Positions 34,943 through 44,826 are shown, counted from the first letter of the stretch. The stretch: DNA of 64,000 nucleotides from Streptomyces iranensis (GCF_017874715.1 NZ_JAGGLR010000040.1:1-64000); one strand, 5' to 3'. Made by a program: numbers and translations. The notes: generated by a model from the sequence alone, not told the origin.

Positions 34943-36538
34943 ATGAGTCTGTCACTGCGTTTCGCGGCCGGATCGCACAAGGGCATGATCCGGGAGGGCA
35001 ACGAGGACTCCGGCTATGCCGGTCCCCGGCTGCTCGCGATCGCCGACGGCATGGGTGGCCAGGCCGCCGGCGAGGTCGCCAGCTCCGAGGTGATCTCCAC
35101 CCTCGTCCAGCTCGACGACGACGTCCCGGGCTCGGACATCCTGACGTCCCTCGGCACTGCCGTGCAGCGGGCCAATGATCAGCTGCGCGTCATGGTCGAG
35201 GAGGACCCGCAGCTGGAGGGCATGGGCACCACGCTCACCGCCCTGCTGTGGACCGGCCAGCGGCTCGGTCTGGTGCATGTCGGCGACTCTCGCGCGTATC
35301 TGCTGCGCGACGGGGTGCTCACCCAGATCACCCAGGACCACACCTGGGTGCAGCGCCTGGTCGACGAGGGCCGGATCACCGAGGAGGAGGCGGGCACCCA
35401 CCCGCAGCGCTCCCTGCTGATGCGCGCGCTGGGCAGCGGCGACCACGTCGAGCCCGATCTGTCCATCCGCGAGGTCCGGGCCGGTGACCGCTATCTGATC
35501 TGCTCCGACGGCCTGTCCGGCGTCGTGAGCCACCAGACCCTCGAGGACACCCTCGCCAACTACCAGGGCCCGCACGAGACCGTGCAGGACCTGATCCAGC
35601 TCGCGCTGCGCGGCGGCGGCCCCGACAACATCACCTGCATCGTCGCCGACGTCCTGGACGTCGACGGCGCCGACACCCTCGCCGCCCAGCTCAACGACAC
35701 CCCCGTGATCGTGGGCGCGGTCGCCGAGAACCAGATCCCGCTCGGGGACGGCGGCGCCGCGCACACCCCCGCGGGCCGGGCCGCCGAGCTCGGCCGGTCC
35801 GTACCGCCGCAGCAGGGCGACGCGCACGGCGGCTTCGGACCGCCCGGCAGCGGCGATCCGGCCATCGGCGGTATGCCGCAGGGCAGTTACGGCGACTACG
35901 CCGACGGCAACCTCACCAAGAAGGGCGGCCGCAAGACATGGGCCAAGCGGTCGCTCTTCATCGTGCTCGGCCTCGCCGTGATCGGTGGCGGCCTCTACGG
36001 CGGCTATCGCTGGACCCAGACGCAGTACTACGTGAGCTCCAACGGCGGCCATGTCGCGATCTACCAGGGCATCAGCCAGGATCTGGCCTGGATCAAGCTC
36101 AACAAGGTCCATGAGGACCACCCCGAGATCGAACTCAAGTACCTCCCGGCCGACCAGCGCGACCGTGTGGAGGACACCATCACGGTCAGCGGACTGGGCC
36201 AGGCCCAGGACAAGACCAAGGACCTCGCCACCCTCGCCGGCGCCTGCAAGAAGGCCGATGCCCAGGAGAAGGCCGAGGAGAGCCAGAAGGACCTCACCGG
36301 CGGCGACAAGGGCAAGGGCGACAAGTCGCCCAGCGGCGGTGGATCCAGCAGCGCCGACCCGTCCGGGAGCAGCAGCGGCAAGCCCGGGGACCAGAAGAAC
36401 GAGAACCAGCTCGGGGCGCAAGCCGCCAAGGCCACCACCAAGCCCACGCCGACGACGTCTCCCACTCCGAAGCCCGGCCCCACCCTCTCGGAGGAGGAGA
36501 AGAAGTTGGTCCCGCAGTGCAGCAGCACCCAGCAGTGA
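34943..36538 (+). CDS. pstP: PP2C-type Ser/Thr phosphatase PstP
   Basis: 531 aa. The N-terminal PP2C domain (residues 1-240) has the metal ligands in REGNEDSGY, IADGMGGQAAGE, VHVGDSRAYLLRDG and GGPDNITCIVAD. An approximately 90-residue linker, a transmembrane helix (about 336-357, SLFIVLGLAVIGGGLYGGY) and an extracellular tail rich in Lys, Ser and Pro follow. It reverses PknB and FHA phosphorylation. The ATG at 34943 (after GAGG) starts the conserved domain; the GTG at 34898 with GGAGGG 8 nt upstream would add 15 residues and is a serious alternative. Confidence 0.93.
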   Translation: MSLSLRFAAGSHKGMIREGNEDSGYAGPRLLAIADGMGGQAAGEVASSEVISTLVQLDDDVPGSDILTSLGTAVQRANDQLRVMVEEDPQLEGMGTTLTALLWTGQRLGLVHVGDSRAYLLRDGVLTQITQDHTWVQRLVDEGRITEEEAGTHPQRSLLMRALGSGDHVEPDLSIREVRAGDRYLICSDGLSGVVSHQTLEDTLANYQGPHETVQDLIQLALRGGGPDNITCIVADVLDVDGADTLAAQLNDTPVIVGAVAENQIPLGDGGAAHTPAGRAAELGRSVPPQQGDAHGGFGPPGSGDPAIGGMPQGSYGDYADGNLTKKGGRKTWAKRSLFIVLGLAVIGGGLYGGYRWTQTQYYVSSNGGHVAIYQGISQDLAWIKLNKVHEDHPEIELKYLPADQRDRVEDTITVSGLGQAQDKTKDLATLAGACKKADAQEKAEESQKDLTGGDKGKGDKSPSGGGSSSADPSGSSSGKPGDQKNENQLGAQAAKATTKPTPTTSPTPKPGPTLSEEEKKLVPQCSSTQQ

Positions 36539-36560
36539 AGCCGTAAGGGGCCGTCCACCC

Positions 36561-37973
36561 ATGAGCAGTAGTACGACCAACACGACGACGATCAGTACGG
36601 CCGGGCCGCCGAGCAGGCGGAACACCGAGCTGGCCATGCTCGTCTTCGCGGTGATCATTCCGGTCTTCGCCTACGCCAACGCGGGCCTGGCGCTCAGCGA
36701 CGAGATGCCCTCCGGCATGCTCAGCTACGGCCTCGGGCTCGGTCTGCTGGCCGCCGTCGGCCATCTGGTGGTCCGGAAGTTCGCGCCGTACGCGGACCCG
36801 CTGCTGCTGCCGATCGCCACGCTCCTCAACGGGCTGGGTCTGGTGCTGATCTGGCGGCTGGACCAGTCCCGGCGGCTGGCCCAGCGGGCGAAGGACGCGG
36901 GCATGGCCTTCGCACCCTCGGCCCCCAACCAGCTGATCTACTCGGCACTGGGCGTCGCCCTCTTCGTCGGCGTCCTGATCCTGCTCAAGGACCACCGCAT
37001 CCTCCAGCGCTACACCTACATCTCCATGGTGGTGGCGCTGATCCTGCTGATCCTTCCGATGTTCTTCCCGGCGCGTTTCGGCGCCCGCATCTGGATCACC
37101 CTGGGCAGCTTCTCGATCCAGCCCGGTGAGTTCGCCAAGATCATCATCGCCGTGTTCTTCTCCGGCTATCTGATGGTCAAGCGGGACGCGCTCGCCCTGG
37201 CCAGCCGCCGCTTCATGGGGCTGTACCTGCCGCGCGGCCGCGACCTCGGCCCGATCCTGGTGGTCTGGGGGATGAGCATCCTCATCCTGGTGTTCGAGAC
37301 CGACCTGGGCACCTCGCTGCTGTTCTTCGGCCTCTTCGTCGTGATGCTGTACGTCGCCACCGAGCGGACCAGCTGGATCGTCTTCGGTCTGCTGATGTCC
37401 GCGGCCGGCGCGGTCGGCGTCGCCACCTTCGAGCCGCACGTCCAGTCGCGTGTGGACGCCTGGCTCCAGCCCTTCGAGGTGGCCAAGAACGGAGGCAGTG
37501 ACCAGATCGCCCAGGCGCTGATGGCCTTCGGCTCCGGCGGCGTCTTCGGCACCGGCCTCGGCCAGGGCAACTCCGACCTCATCGGCTTCGCCGCCAACTC
37601 CGACTTCATCCTGGCCACCGTCGGCGAGGAGCTCGGGCTCGCGGGCACGATGGGGCTCCTGCTGCTGTACGGCCTGATCGTGGAGCGCGGTGTGCGCACC
37701 GCCCTCGCCGCCCGTGACCCCTTCGGCAAGCTGCTGGCCATCGGCCTGTCCGCGGCCTTCGCCATCCAGGTCTTCGTCGTCGCGGGCGGTGTGATGGGCC
37801 TCATCCCGCTGACCGGTATGACCATGCCGTTCATCGCGCAGGGTGGTTCGTCCGTCATCGCCAACTGGGCACTCGTCGCCATTCTGATCAAGGTCAGCGA
37901 CACCGCGCGCCGCCCGGCGCCGGCGCCCGCCCCCACCACTGACGCCGAGATGACCCAGGTGGTCCGACCGTGA
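36561..37973 (+). CDS. rodA: RodA/FtsW-family SEDS peptidoglycan polymerase
   Basis: 470 aa, about 12 membrane helices. SEDS signatures: FGARIWITLGSFSIQPGEFAKI, FETDLGTSLLFFGLFVVMLYV and the C-terminal GLIPLTGMTMPFIAQGGSSVIANW. It polymerises lipid II into glycan strands together with the transpeptidase encoded next, whose GTG start overlaps this gene's stop by 4 bp. Placement in the pknB block, not in dcw, favours RodA-like over FtsW. Confidence 0.93.
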   Translation: MSSSTTNTTTISTAGPPSRRNTELAMLVFAVIIPVFAYANAGLALSDEMPSGMLSYGLGLGLLAAVGHLVVRKFAPYADPLLLPIATLLNGLGLVLIWRLDQSRRLAQRAKDAGMAFAPSAPNQLIYSALGVALFVGVLILLKDHRILQRYTYISMVVALILLILPMFFPARFGARIWITLGSFSIQPGEFAKIIIAVFFSGYLMVKRDALALASRRFMGLYLPRGRDLGPILVVWGMSILILVFETDLGTSLLFFGLFVVMLYVATERTSWIVFGLLMSAAGAVGVATFEPHVQSRVDAWLQPFEVAKNGGSDQIAQALMAFGSGGVFGTGLGQGNSDLIGFAANSDFILATVGEELGLAGTMGLLLLYGLIVERGVRTALAARDPFGKLLAIGLSAAFAIQVFVVAGGVMGLIPLTGMTMPFIAQGGSSVIANWALVAILIKVSDTARRPAPAPAPTTDAEMTQVVRP

Positions 37974-39442
37974 ACAAGCCCCTGCGCCGAATCGCGATCT
38001 TCTGCGGACTCCTCGTCCTCGCCCTGCTGGTGCGGGACAACTGGATCCAGTACGTCCAGGCCGACGAGCTGAAGAACCGCGACGGAAACCACCGGGTTCT
38101 GATCGCCCGTTACAGCCAGCCGCGCGGCAACATCATCGTCGACGGCCAGCCGATCACCGGATCCGCCGAGACCAACGGCATCGACTTCAAGTACAAGCGC
38201 ACCTACAAGGACGGCCCCATGTGGGCGCCGGTCACGGGTTACGCCTCGCAGGCGTACGACGCCAACCAGATCGAGAAGATCGAGGACGGCATCCTTACGG
38301 GCAACGACGACCGCCTCTTCTTCAACCGGACGATCGACATGATCACTGGCAAGAAGCAGAAGGGCGGCGACGTCATCACCACCCTGAACCGCAAGGCCCA
38401 GGAGGCCGCGTTCAAGGGCCTCGGTGACAAGAAGGGCGCCGTCGCCGCGCTCGACCCGCGCACCGGCAAGATCCTCGCCCTCGCCTCCACCCCGAGCTAC
38501 GACCCGTCGAAGATCGCGGGCGCCACCTCCAAGGACAAGGAGGCGTGGATCGGGCTCCAGCCGAAGAAGGCCAAGGACGACCCGATGCTCAACCGGGCGC
38601 TCCGTCAGACCTACCCGCCCGGCTCGACCTTCAAGGTCGTCACCGCCGCGGCCGCGCTGGAGAACGGCAAGTACGCCGACATCGACGGGCCGACCAACTC
38701 GCCGGACCCCTGGAAGCTCCCGCTGTCCACCCAGCCCCTGCCCAACGAGGGGGACATCCCCTGCAAGAACGCCTCGCTGCGGCAGGCGCTCCGCTACTCC
38801 TGCAACACGGTCTTCGGCAAGCTCGGTGACGACCTCGGCAAGGAGGAGATGCGGAAGGAGGCGGAGAAGTTCGGCTTCAACGAGACGATCGACACCCCCG
38901 TCCGCGCCTACTCCAGCGTCTACCCCGAGGACATGGACCGGCCGGGCAACGCGATGTCGGCCATCGGCCAGTTCGACAACCGGGCCACCCCGCTCCAGAT
39001 GGCGATGGTCGCCGCCGCGGTCGCCAACGACGGCAAGCTGATGAAGCCGTACATGGTCGACTCGCTGCGCGCCCCCAACCTCAACACCATCGAGCAGACC
39101 GACCCGGAGCAGATGAGCCAGCCGCTCAGCTCGGAGAACGCCCAGAAGCTGCAGAGCATGATGGAGACCGTGGTCAAGGAGGGCACCGGCACCAGCGCCC
39201 AGATCCCGGACGTCACGGTGGGTGGCAAGACCGGCACCGCACAGCACGGCGTCGCCAACAGCAAGAACCCCTATGCGTGGTTCATCTCCTACGCCAAGGG
39301 GGACGACGGCTCCCCGGTCGCGGTCGCGGTCGTCATCGAAGGGTCCAACACCCTCCGCGGCGACATCGCCGGTGGCAGGCTGGCCGCGCCGATCGCCAAG
39401 GGCGTGATGCAGGCCGTACTGGAAACCGAGCGCGACAAGTGA
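37970..39442 (+). CDS. pbpA: class B penicillin-binding protein PbpA
   Basis: 490 aa, membrane-anchored transpeptidase. The N-terminal helix (IAIFCGLLVLALLV) is followed by the pedestal domain (IARYSQPRGNIIVDG) and the penicillin-binding domain with the nucleophile S219 in PPGSTFK, SCN at S277 and KTGT from K420. It crosslinks glycan made by the partner SEDS protein. A 165-bp gap follows before pknB, so pknB may have its own promoter. Confidence 0.95.
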   Translation: MNKPLRRIAIFCGLLVLALLVRDNWIQYVQADELKNRDGNHRVLIARYSQPRGNIIVDGQPITGSAETNGIDFKYKRTYKDGPMWAPVTGYASQAYDANQIEKIEDGILTGNDDRLFFNRTIDMITGKKQKGGDVITTLNRKAQEAAFKGLGDKKGAVAALDPRTGKILALASTPSYDPSKIAGATSKDKEAWIGLQPKKAKDDPMLNRALRQTYPPGSTFKVVTAAAALENGKYADIDGPTNSPDPWKLPLSTQPLPNEGDIPCKNASLRQALRYSCNTVFGKLGDDLGKEEMRKEAEKFGFNETIDTPVRAYSSVYPEDMDRPGNAMSAIGQFDNRATPLQMAMVAAAVANDGKLMKPYMVDSLRAPNLNTIEQTDPEQMSQPLSSENAQKLQSMMETVVKEGTGTSAQIPDVTVGGKTGTAQHGVANSKNPYAWFISYAKGDDGSPVAVAVVIEGSNTLRGDIAGGRLAAPIAKGVMQAVLETERDK

Positions 39443-39607
39443 CCCCCATCACGTCCGGATACCAATCCCGCACGTCGCCGTACCGGTCCGGTATCAGATA
39501 GCCACTGTGGCCGGGTCCCGTAAGACGTGCCGGGTACGGTATGCGCGAGCAGCACTTCGCCGGCCCACAGGTGCGGCCGGGAACCACGGAAGAGGGCTGG
39601 AGTAGCT

Positions 39608-41626
39608 ATGGAAGAGCCGCGTCGCCTCGGCGGCCGGTATGAGCTGGGCTCAGTGCTCGGCCGCGGTGGCATGGCGGAGGTCTACCTCGCGCACGACACC
39701 CGCCTCGGCCGTACTGTCGCTGTGAAGACGCTCCGGGCGGACCTCGCTCGCGATCCGTCCTTCCAGGCCCGGTTCCGCCGAGAGGCCCAGTCGGCCGCCT
39801 CGCTCAACCATCCCGCGATCGTCGCGGTCTACGACACCGGCGAGGACTACGTCGACGGCGTCTCGATCCCGTACATCGTGATGGAGTACGTCGACGGTTC
39901 CACGCTGCGTGAGCTCCTTCACTCGGGCAGAAAGCTGCTCCCCGAGCGCTCGCTGGAGATGACCACCGGCATCCTCCAGGCCCTCGAGTACTCACACCGC
40001 AACAACATCGTCCACCGGGACATCAAGCCCGCCAACGTCATGCTCACGCGGGACGGCCAGGTCAAGGTGATGGACTTCGGCATCGCCCGCGCCATGGGCG
40101 ATGCCGGTATGACCATGACGCAGACGGCCGCCGTCATCGGCACCGCCCAGTACCTCTCCCCCGAGCAGGCCAAGGGCGAGACCGTCGACGCGCGCAGCGA
40201 CCTGTACTCCACCGGCTGTCTGCTCTACGAGCTGCTGACCGTAAGGCCGCCGTTCGTGGGCGACTCCCCGGTGGCCGTCGCCTATCAGCACGTGCGGGAG
40301 GAACCGCAGCCGCCGAGCACGTACGACCCCGAGATCACCCCGGAGATGGACGCCATCGTCCTGCGGGCGCTGGTCAAGGACCCCGACTACCGCTACCAGT
40401 CGGCCGACGAGATGCGCGCCGACATCGAGGCGGCCCTGGAGGGCCAGCCGGTGGCCGCCACCGCCGCCCTGGGCGCGGTCGGCTACGGCTCCGACGACCA
40501 GCCGACCGCGATGCTGCGGCCGCAGAACTCCGGCGCCGGGGCGCAGACCTCGATGCTTCCGCCGATGCGCGATGACGACGGCGGCTTCGGCTACGACGAG
40601 CGGCCGGATCGCGGCCGGGGGCGCGGGGGCCCCGGCAAGAAGAGCAACCTCTCCACGATCCTGCTGATCATCGCCGGGATACTGGTGCTGGTCGGTGCGA
40701 TCTTCATCGGGAAGTCACTGTTCGCCGGCGGTAAGAACGACGACATGGTCCGGGTCCCCAACCTCGTCGGCAAGACGCTCGAGGACGCCAAGAGCCAAGG
40801 GGAGAACGGCGACTTCAAGGTCAAGAACGTCGGCTCCAAGTTCTGCGAGAACGCCGACAAGAACACCGTCTGTGAACAGACCCCCAAGGGCGGCGACGAG
40901 GTCAAGCGGTACGGCACGGTCGAGCTGACCATGTCCAAGGGCCCCAAGCCCGCGGCCAGGGTCGAGGTTCCCGACGTCCTGAACGTGCAGTACGAGTCGG
41001 CCAAGCAACAGCTCGAGGCCAAGGGCTTCAACGTCGATCAGAAGACCGAGCAGTCGGACCAGACCGCCGGCAAGGTGATCGACCAGGACCCGAAGGGCGG
41101 CAAGAAGGTCGCGAAGGGCGCCACGATCACCCTGACCGTCGCCGAGGCCCAGCAGAAGGTCGTCGTCCCGGACGTGACCACGCAGAAGGTCGAGGACGCC
41201 ACGAAGTCGCTCCAGGGCAAGGGCCTCAAGGTCCAGACCCAGGAGGTCGAGAGCGGCGACGTCGAGGCCGGCACGGTCACCGACCAGACGCCCAAGGGCG
41301 GCCAGGAGGTCCTGCCCGGTTCGACGGTCACGCTGACCGTCGCCAAGGAGCCCGCGCAGGGCGAGAACGTGCCGGTGCCCAACCTGGGCGGCCAGAAGCT
41401 CAAGGACGCCAAGAAGGCGCTCCAGGACCTGGGGCTCAACGTGGGCAACATCGCCGGTCCGCAGGACGACAACGCCTCCGTGGTGGCCAGCCAGCCCGGC
41501 GCGGGCACCCAGGTGCCCAAGGGCCAGTCCGTAAACCTCATCACGGTCGCCGGCCAGGGCGGCAACGGCGGAAACGGCGGCGGTGACAACGGCGGAGGCA
41601 TCTTCGGCGGCCAGAACGGCTTCTAG
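39608..41626 (+). CDS. pknB: Ser/Thr protein kinase PknB with four PASTA domains
   Basis: 672 aa. Kinase domain residues 8-275: GRGGMAEVYLA, K40 in AVKTL, HRDIKPANVML, DFGIA, activation loop MTMTQTAAVIGTAQYLSPEQ. One transmembrane helix (about 347-370) leads to four tandem PASTA repeats (from VRVPNLVGKTLEDAKSQG to LITVAG) and a Gly/Asn tail. The first PASTA has two extra cysteines (FCENADKNTVCEQ). PknB senses muropeptides or lipid II and controls growth and division through FhaA, FhaB, CwlM and CrgA-type targets in mycobacteria. Last gene of the block; a strong terminator follows. Confidence 0.96.
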   Translation: MEEPRRLGGRYELGSVLGRGGMAEVYLAHDTRLGRTVAVKTLRADLARDPSFQARFRREAQSAASLNHPAIVAVYDTGEDYVDGVSIPYIVMEYVDGSTLRELLHSGRKLLPERSLEMTTGILQALEYSHRNNIVHRDIKPANVMLTRDGQVKVMDFGIARAMGDAGMTMTQTAAVIGTAQYLSPEQAKGETVDARSDLYSTGCLLYELLTVRPPFVGDSPVAVAYQHVREEPQPPSTYDPEITPEMDAIVLRALVKDPDYRYQSADEMRADIEAALEGQPVAATAALGAVGYGSDDQPTAMLRPQNSGAGAQTSMLPPMRDDDGGFGYDERPDRGRGRGGPGKKSNLSTILLIIAGILVLVGAIFIGKSLFAGGKNDDMVRVPNLVGKTLEDAKSQGENGDFKVKNVGSKFCENADKNTVCEQTPKGGDEVKRYGTVELTMSKGPKPAARVEVPDVLNVQYESAKQQLEAKGFNVDQKTEQSDQTAGKVIDQDPKGGKKVAKGATITLTVAEAQQKVVVPDVTTQKVEDATKSLQGKGLKVQTQEVESGDVEAGTVTDQTPKGGQEVLPGSTVTLTVAKEPAQGENVPVPNLGGQKLKDAKKALQDLGLNVGNIAGPQDDNASVVASQPGAGTQVPKGQSVNLITVAGQGGNGGNGGGDNGGGIFGGQNGF

Positions 41627-41656
41627 CCGGGCCGACCTCCGGGCACCGTGACACGG

Positions 41657-41693
41657 GAAGCCCCCGGCACCCTCTCAGGGTGCCGGGGGCTTC
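41657..41693. terminator. bidirectional terminator after pknB
   Basis: A perfect 17-bp stem (41657-41673 with 41677-41693) with a 3-nt CTC loop, between convergent pknB and sortase genes. The right arm sequence GTGCCGGGGGCTTCTCC recurs just beyond. Confidence 0.88.
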
Positions 41694-41741
41694 TCCGTGC
41701 CGGGGGCTTCTCCGTGCCCGGGGCTTCCAGGGGGCCGTGCG

Positions 41742-42536
41742 CTAGCGCAGTTCCTCGGGGGGCGTGCGGTCCGCGTCGACCTTCTCGGTGCGCTCCAGCT
41801 CGCCCCACACGACGTAGCGGTGGCGGGAGGTGTAGACGGGGGTACAGGTCGAGAGCGTGATGTAGCGGCCCGGCCGCTTCCGGCCCGACTCCTTCGGGAC
41901 CGCGTCCAGCACGTCCACGTTGTACTTCGAGGTCTCCGGCAGCGTCGCGTAGACCTTGTAGACGTACCAGGTGTCGCGGGTCTCGAAGACCACCGGGTCG
42001 CCCTCGTGGACCTTGTCGATGTTGTGGAACTTCGCGCCGTGCCCGTCCCGGTGCGCGGCCAGGCTGAAGTTGCCCTTCTTGGCCCACGGCATCGCGGACT
42101 TGACCGGCTTGGTGTAGTAGCCGGCCACGCCGTCGTTGAGGGTCTCGGTTGCGGTGCCCTTCTTGACCAGCACCTCGCCGTTGTGCATGGACGGCACATG
42201 CAGGAAGCCGATGCCGCTCTTGGTGTCCAGCTTGCCCGGCCCCTGCTGCGCCCAGTGCTTGCGCACCCGGTCGCCCTGCTTCTTCGCCTCACGATCGGCC
42301 AGGACGTTGGTCCACCACAGCGAGTAGACGACGAACAGGGCGAGGATGATCCCCGCGGTGATCAGCAGCTCGCCGAAGACGGCGATGGCCGCGGCCACCC
42401 GTCCACGGCCGGGACGGCGGCTGGGCGTTGCGGGCGGGCCGGGGTGCCGGTCCTGCCGCCCGTCGTGGTCGGTCCGTGCCACCGCGTCGTACCCCTTTTT
42501 TCTGGTTACCCGGCTGTTCCCGCTGTTCCCGTTCAT
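41742..42536 (-). CDS. srtE2: class E sortase, SrtE2-like
   Basis: 264 aa. A basic N-terminus and one transmembrane helix (LLITAGIILALFVVYSLWW) precede the sortase barrel, with catalytic His in LAAHRDGHG, Cys in TLSTCTPVYTSRHR and the following Arg. Class E sortases cleave LAXTG signals and attach proteins such as long chaplins to peptidoglycan. The ATG at 42536 overlaps the stop of the larger sortase gene (ATGA). Numbering follows the S. coelicolor pair by position only. Confidence 0.9.
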   Translation of the reverse strand: MNGNSGNSRVTRKKGYDAVARTDHDGRQDRHPGPPATPSRRPGRGRVAAAIAVFGELLITAGIILALFVVYSLWWTNVLADREAKKQGDRVRKHWAQQGPGKLDTKSGIGFLHVPSMHNGEVLVKKGTATETLNDGVAGYYTKPVKSAMPWAKKGNFSLAAHRDGHGAKFHNIDKVHEGDPVVFETRDTWYVYKVYATLPETSKYNVDVLDAVPKESGRKRPGRYITLSTCTPVYTSRHRYVVWGELERTEKVDADRTPPEELR

Positions 42537-44179
42537 TCGACCAGCGCGTCCGGCTTTCCCTCGCTACGCGGCCGCTCGTCGACCATCTTGCCCCAGACGA
42601 TCATCCGGTAGGTGCTGGTGAACTCCGGGGTGCAGGTGGTCAGCGTGATGTACCGCCCCGGTTCGGTGAAGCCGGAGCCGGGCGGCACCGGCTTGATGAC
42701 GCCCGTGTTGGACGGCGGCGTCTGCGGCAGGATGCTGCTCATCTCATAGGTGTAGTACCGGCTCTGCGTCTCGACAACGATCTCGTCGCCGGGCTTGAGG
42801 CGGTTGATGTAGCGGAACGGCTCGCCGTGGGTGTTGCGGTGCCCGGCGAGCGCGAAGTTGCCCTTCTTGTCCCACGGCATGGCGGTCTTCAGCGGGCTCT
42901 TGCCGTAGTGGCCGACCATGCCGCGGTCGAGGACCTTGTGCTTGTCGATGCCCTCCGCGATCGGGGCCTTCACATCCAGCTTGGGGATGTAGATGATCGC
43001 GAACCCCTGTCCGGGGGAGAAGGTGCCCGGGTCCCGCTCGTCGCCGCTCTCGTCCCACTTCTTCTGCAGACTGTTCGCGGCGCCGTTGGCCTGCTGATGG
43101 GCAAGGATGTTCGTCCACCACAGCTGATAGGTGACGAAGAGCAGCATCACCACGCCGAGCGTGATGAACAGCTCGCCGACCACCCGGCTGGCCACCACCC
43201 CGGGGCTGTCCTTGCGCGCCCGCGCGGCGCGCCTGGCCTCCATACGGGTGCGGGGCCGGGCGTCCCCGGCGCTCCCCGCGCCCTCCGCGGCCCGTGTGGC
43301 GTCCGCTTCCGCCGTGCCGCGCCGGGCGCGGGAGCCATGCTTTCCGGCGCGCTTCCCGGCCCCCTGGGCGGCCTTACGGCGGGCGGCCCGGCCGCCGGGC
43401 GCGGGATCGGGATCGCCGTCCCGGTCCGCCTCGACCTTGCGCAGCAACATGGTCCGGTCGGCCGGCGGCGCCTCCACCGCGCGAAGGGCGACCGTCTCGT
43501 CGTCGCCCCGGGGCGGCACCGGGGGCAGGACGGCCGTCTCCCCGGCCTCCGGGGCGCGTGCGGACGCCCCGGCGGACCGCGGGGACGCCTCGTCGGAGCG
43601 TGAAGACGTCTCGCCGGAGCGTGGGGACGGCCCCGGGTTGCGGGTGGGCGGCTGAGCGGCGTATGCGGCCCCTGAGGGCCCCGTGAGGGCCGCACGGGCG
43701 CGGCGGCGCCCGGTGGGCGGCCCGGCCGCCTCAGTGGCCCCCTCCGACCCCGAGGGGACCGTACGGGCGCGTCTGCGCCCCGTGGGCGGCCCGGCCGCCT
43801 CAGCCGCCTCCTCCGACCCCGAGGGGACGGTACGAGCGCGGCGACGCCCCGTGGGCGACCCGGCAGCCTCAGCCGCCTCCTCCTGCCCCGCGGCGGCGGC
43901 CGGGTGGGCGCGCCGCCTGCGGCCGGTGGGCGGCGGCACGGAGAGCGACGCGGTGCCCACGGCGCGCCCCGTCGGCCCGGCCGGGGCGGAGTCCGGCAGC
44001 GGGTCGGTCAGCGGATCCCGCAGGCCCTCCGCAGCCGCTGCCGGGAACGCGTCCGGGTCCCCATGGACGCCATGCGCGTCAGGGGCCGCGTGCTGCTCAT
44101 GAGACCCGTACGGCGCGTACGGGGCGGGCTCCCGGGCGCCCTGGGCGGCGCCCTCGCGCTCGGGGCGCGGTCCGGTCAC
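42533..44179 (-). CDS. srtE1: class E sortase with very long basic N-terminal extension, SrtE1-like
   Basis: 548 aa, about twice the usual length. Residues 1-320 are a disordered cytoplasmic region with about 3.5 copies of a 23-residue repeat of the form PTGRRRARTVPSGSEEAAEAAG (about residues 86-160) and a later Arg/Lys-rich stretch. The transmembrane helix (VVGELFITLGVVMLLFVTYQLWW) and sortase domain follow: His in LAGHRNTHG, Cys in TLTTCTPEFTSTYR. The GTG at 44179 overlaps the amidotransferase stop (GTGA); an internal start nearer the helix cannot be excluded. Confidence 0.87.
   Translation of the reverse strand: MTGPRPEREGAAQGAREPAPYAPYGSHEQHAAPDAHGVHGDPDAFPAAAAEGLRDPLTDPLPDSAPAGPTGRAVGTASLSVPPPTGRRRRAHPAAAAGQEEAAEAAGSPTGRRRARTVPSGSEEAAEAAGPPTGRRRARTVPSGSEGATEAAGPPTGRRRARAALTGPSGAAYAAQPPTRNPGPSPRSGETSSRSDEASPRSAGASARAPEAGETAVLPPVPPRGDDETVALRAVEAPPADRTMLLRKVEADRDGDPDPAPGGRAARRKAAQGAGKRAGKHGSRARRGTAEADATRAAEGAGSAGDARPRTRMEARRAARARKDSPGVVASRVVGELFITLGVVMLLFVTYQLWWTNILAHQQANGAANSLQKKWDESGDERDPGTFSPGQGFAIIYIPKLDVKAPIAEGIDKHKVLDRGMVGHYGKSPLKTAMPWDKKGNFALAGHRNTHGEPFRYINRLKPGDEIVVETQSRYYTYEMSSILPQTPPSNTGVIKPVPPGSGFTEPGRYITLTTCTPEFTSTYRMIVWGKMVDERPRSEGKPDALVE
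43680..43930. repeat. ~69-bp coding repeat in srtE1
   Basis: Three to four direct copies encoding PTGRRRAR...EEAAEAAG on the minus strand. Copies keep frame and differ mainly at single bases, so they arose by duplication within the gene. Confidence 0.8.
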
Positions 44180-44826
44180 TCGCCGGCCTTACCGCCGACC
44201 GCCCCGACCACCGGGGCGAGCCCCGCGGACCGCCCCACGGCATCCGTGTCCCCACACTCCACCAGCCAGTTGGCGAGCATCCGGTGGCCCCATTCGGTGA
44301 GGACCGACTCGGGGTGGAACTGGACGCCCTCGACCCGCAGTTCACGGTGGCGCAGACCCATGGCGATGCCGCTCTCCGTCCAGGCCGTGATCTCCAGCTC
44401 GGGGGGTACCGTCCCCCGTTCCACGGCCAGCGAGTGGTAGCGGGTGGCGGTGAAGGGGGTGGGCAGCCCGCTGAAGACGCCGGCTCCCTCATGGGTCACC
44501 AGCGAGGTCTTGCCGTGCAGCAGCTCCGGGGCCCGTCCGACGACTCCGCCGTACGCGACGGCCATGGACTGCATCCCCAGGCAGACGCCGAACACCGGTA
44601 CGCCGGTGCCCGCGCAGTGCCGCACCATGTCGACGCAGACCCCGGCCTCCTCCGGAGTGCCGGGCCCGGGGGACAGCAGGACCCCGTCGAAGCCGTCCTG
44701 CGCGTGGCCGAGGGAGACCTCGTCGTTCCGCACCACCTCGCACTCGGCGCCGAGCTGGTAGAGGTACTGGACGAGGTTGAAGACGAAGCTGTCGTAGTTG
44801 TCGACGACCAGGATGCGCGCGCTCAT
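44176..44826 (-). CDS. glutamine amidotransferase, anthranilate/aminodeoxychorismate synthase component II
   Basis: 216 aa class I amidotransferase: ILVVDNYDSFVFNLVQYL, SPGPGTPEEAG, catalytic Cys in GVCLGMQSMAVAYGG, and His-Glu in QFHPESVLTEWG. It supplies ammonia from glutamine to a TrpE- or PabB-type partner; none is in this window. It overlaps the small membrane protein gene upstream and srtE1 downstream by 4 bp each, so it is translated as part of the sortase operon, an unexpected context. trpG and pabA cannot be told apart by eye. Confidence 0.88.
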   Translation of the reverse strand: MSARILVVDNYDSFVFNLVQYLYQLGAECEVVRNDEVSLGHAQDGFDGVLLSPGPGTPEEAGVCVDMVRHCAGTGVPVFGVCLGMQSMAVAYGGVVGRAPELLHGKTSLVTHEGAGVFSGLPTPFTATRYHSLAVERGTVPPELEITAWTESGIAMGLRHRELRVEGVQFHPESVLTEWGHRMLANWLVECGDTDAVGRSAGLAPVVGAVGGKAGE

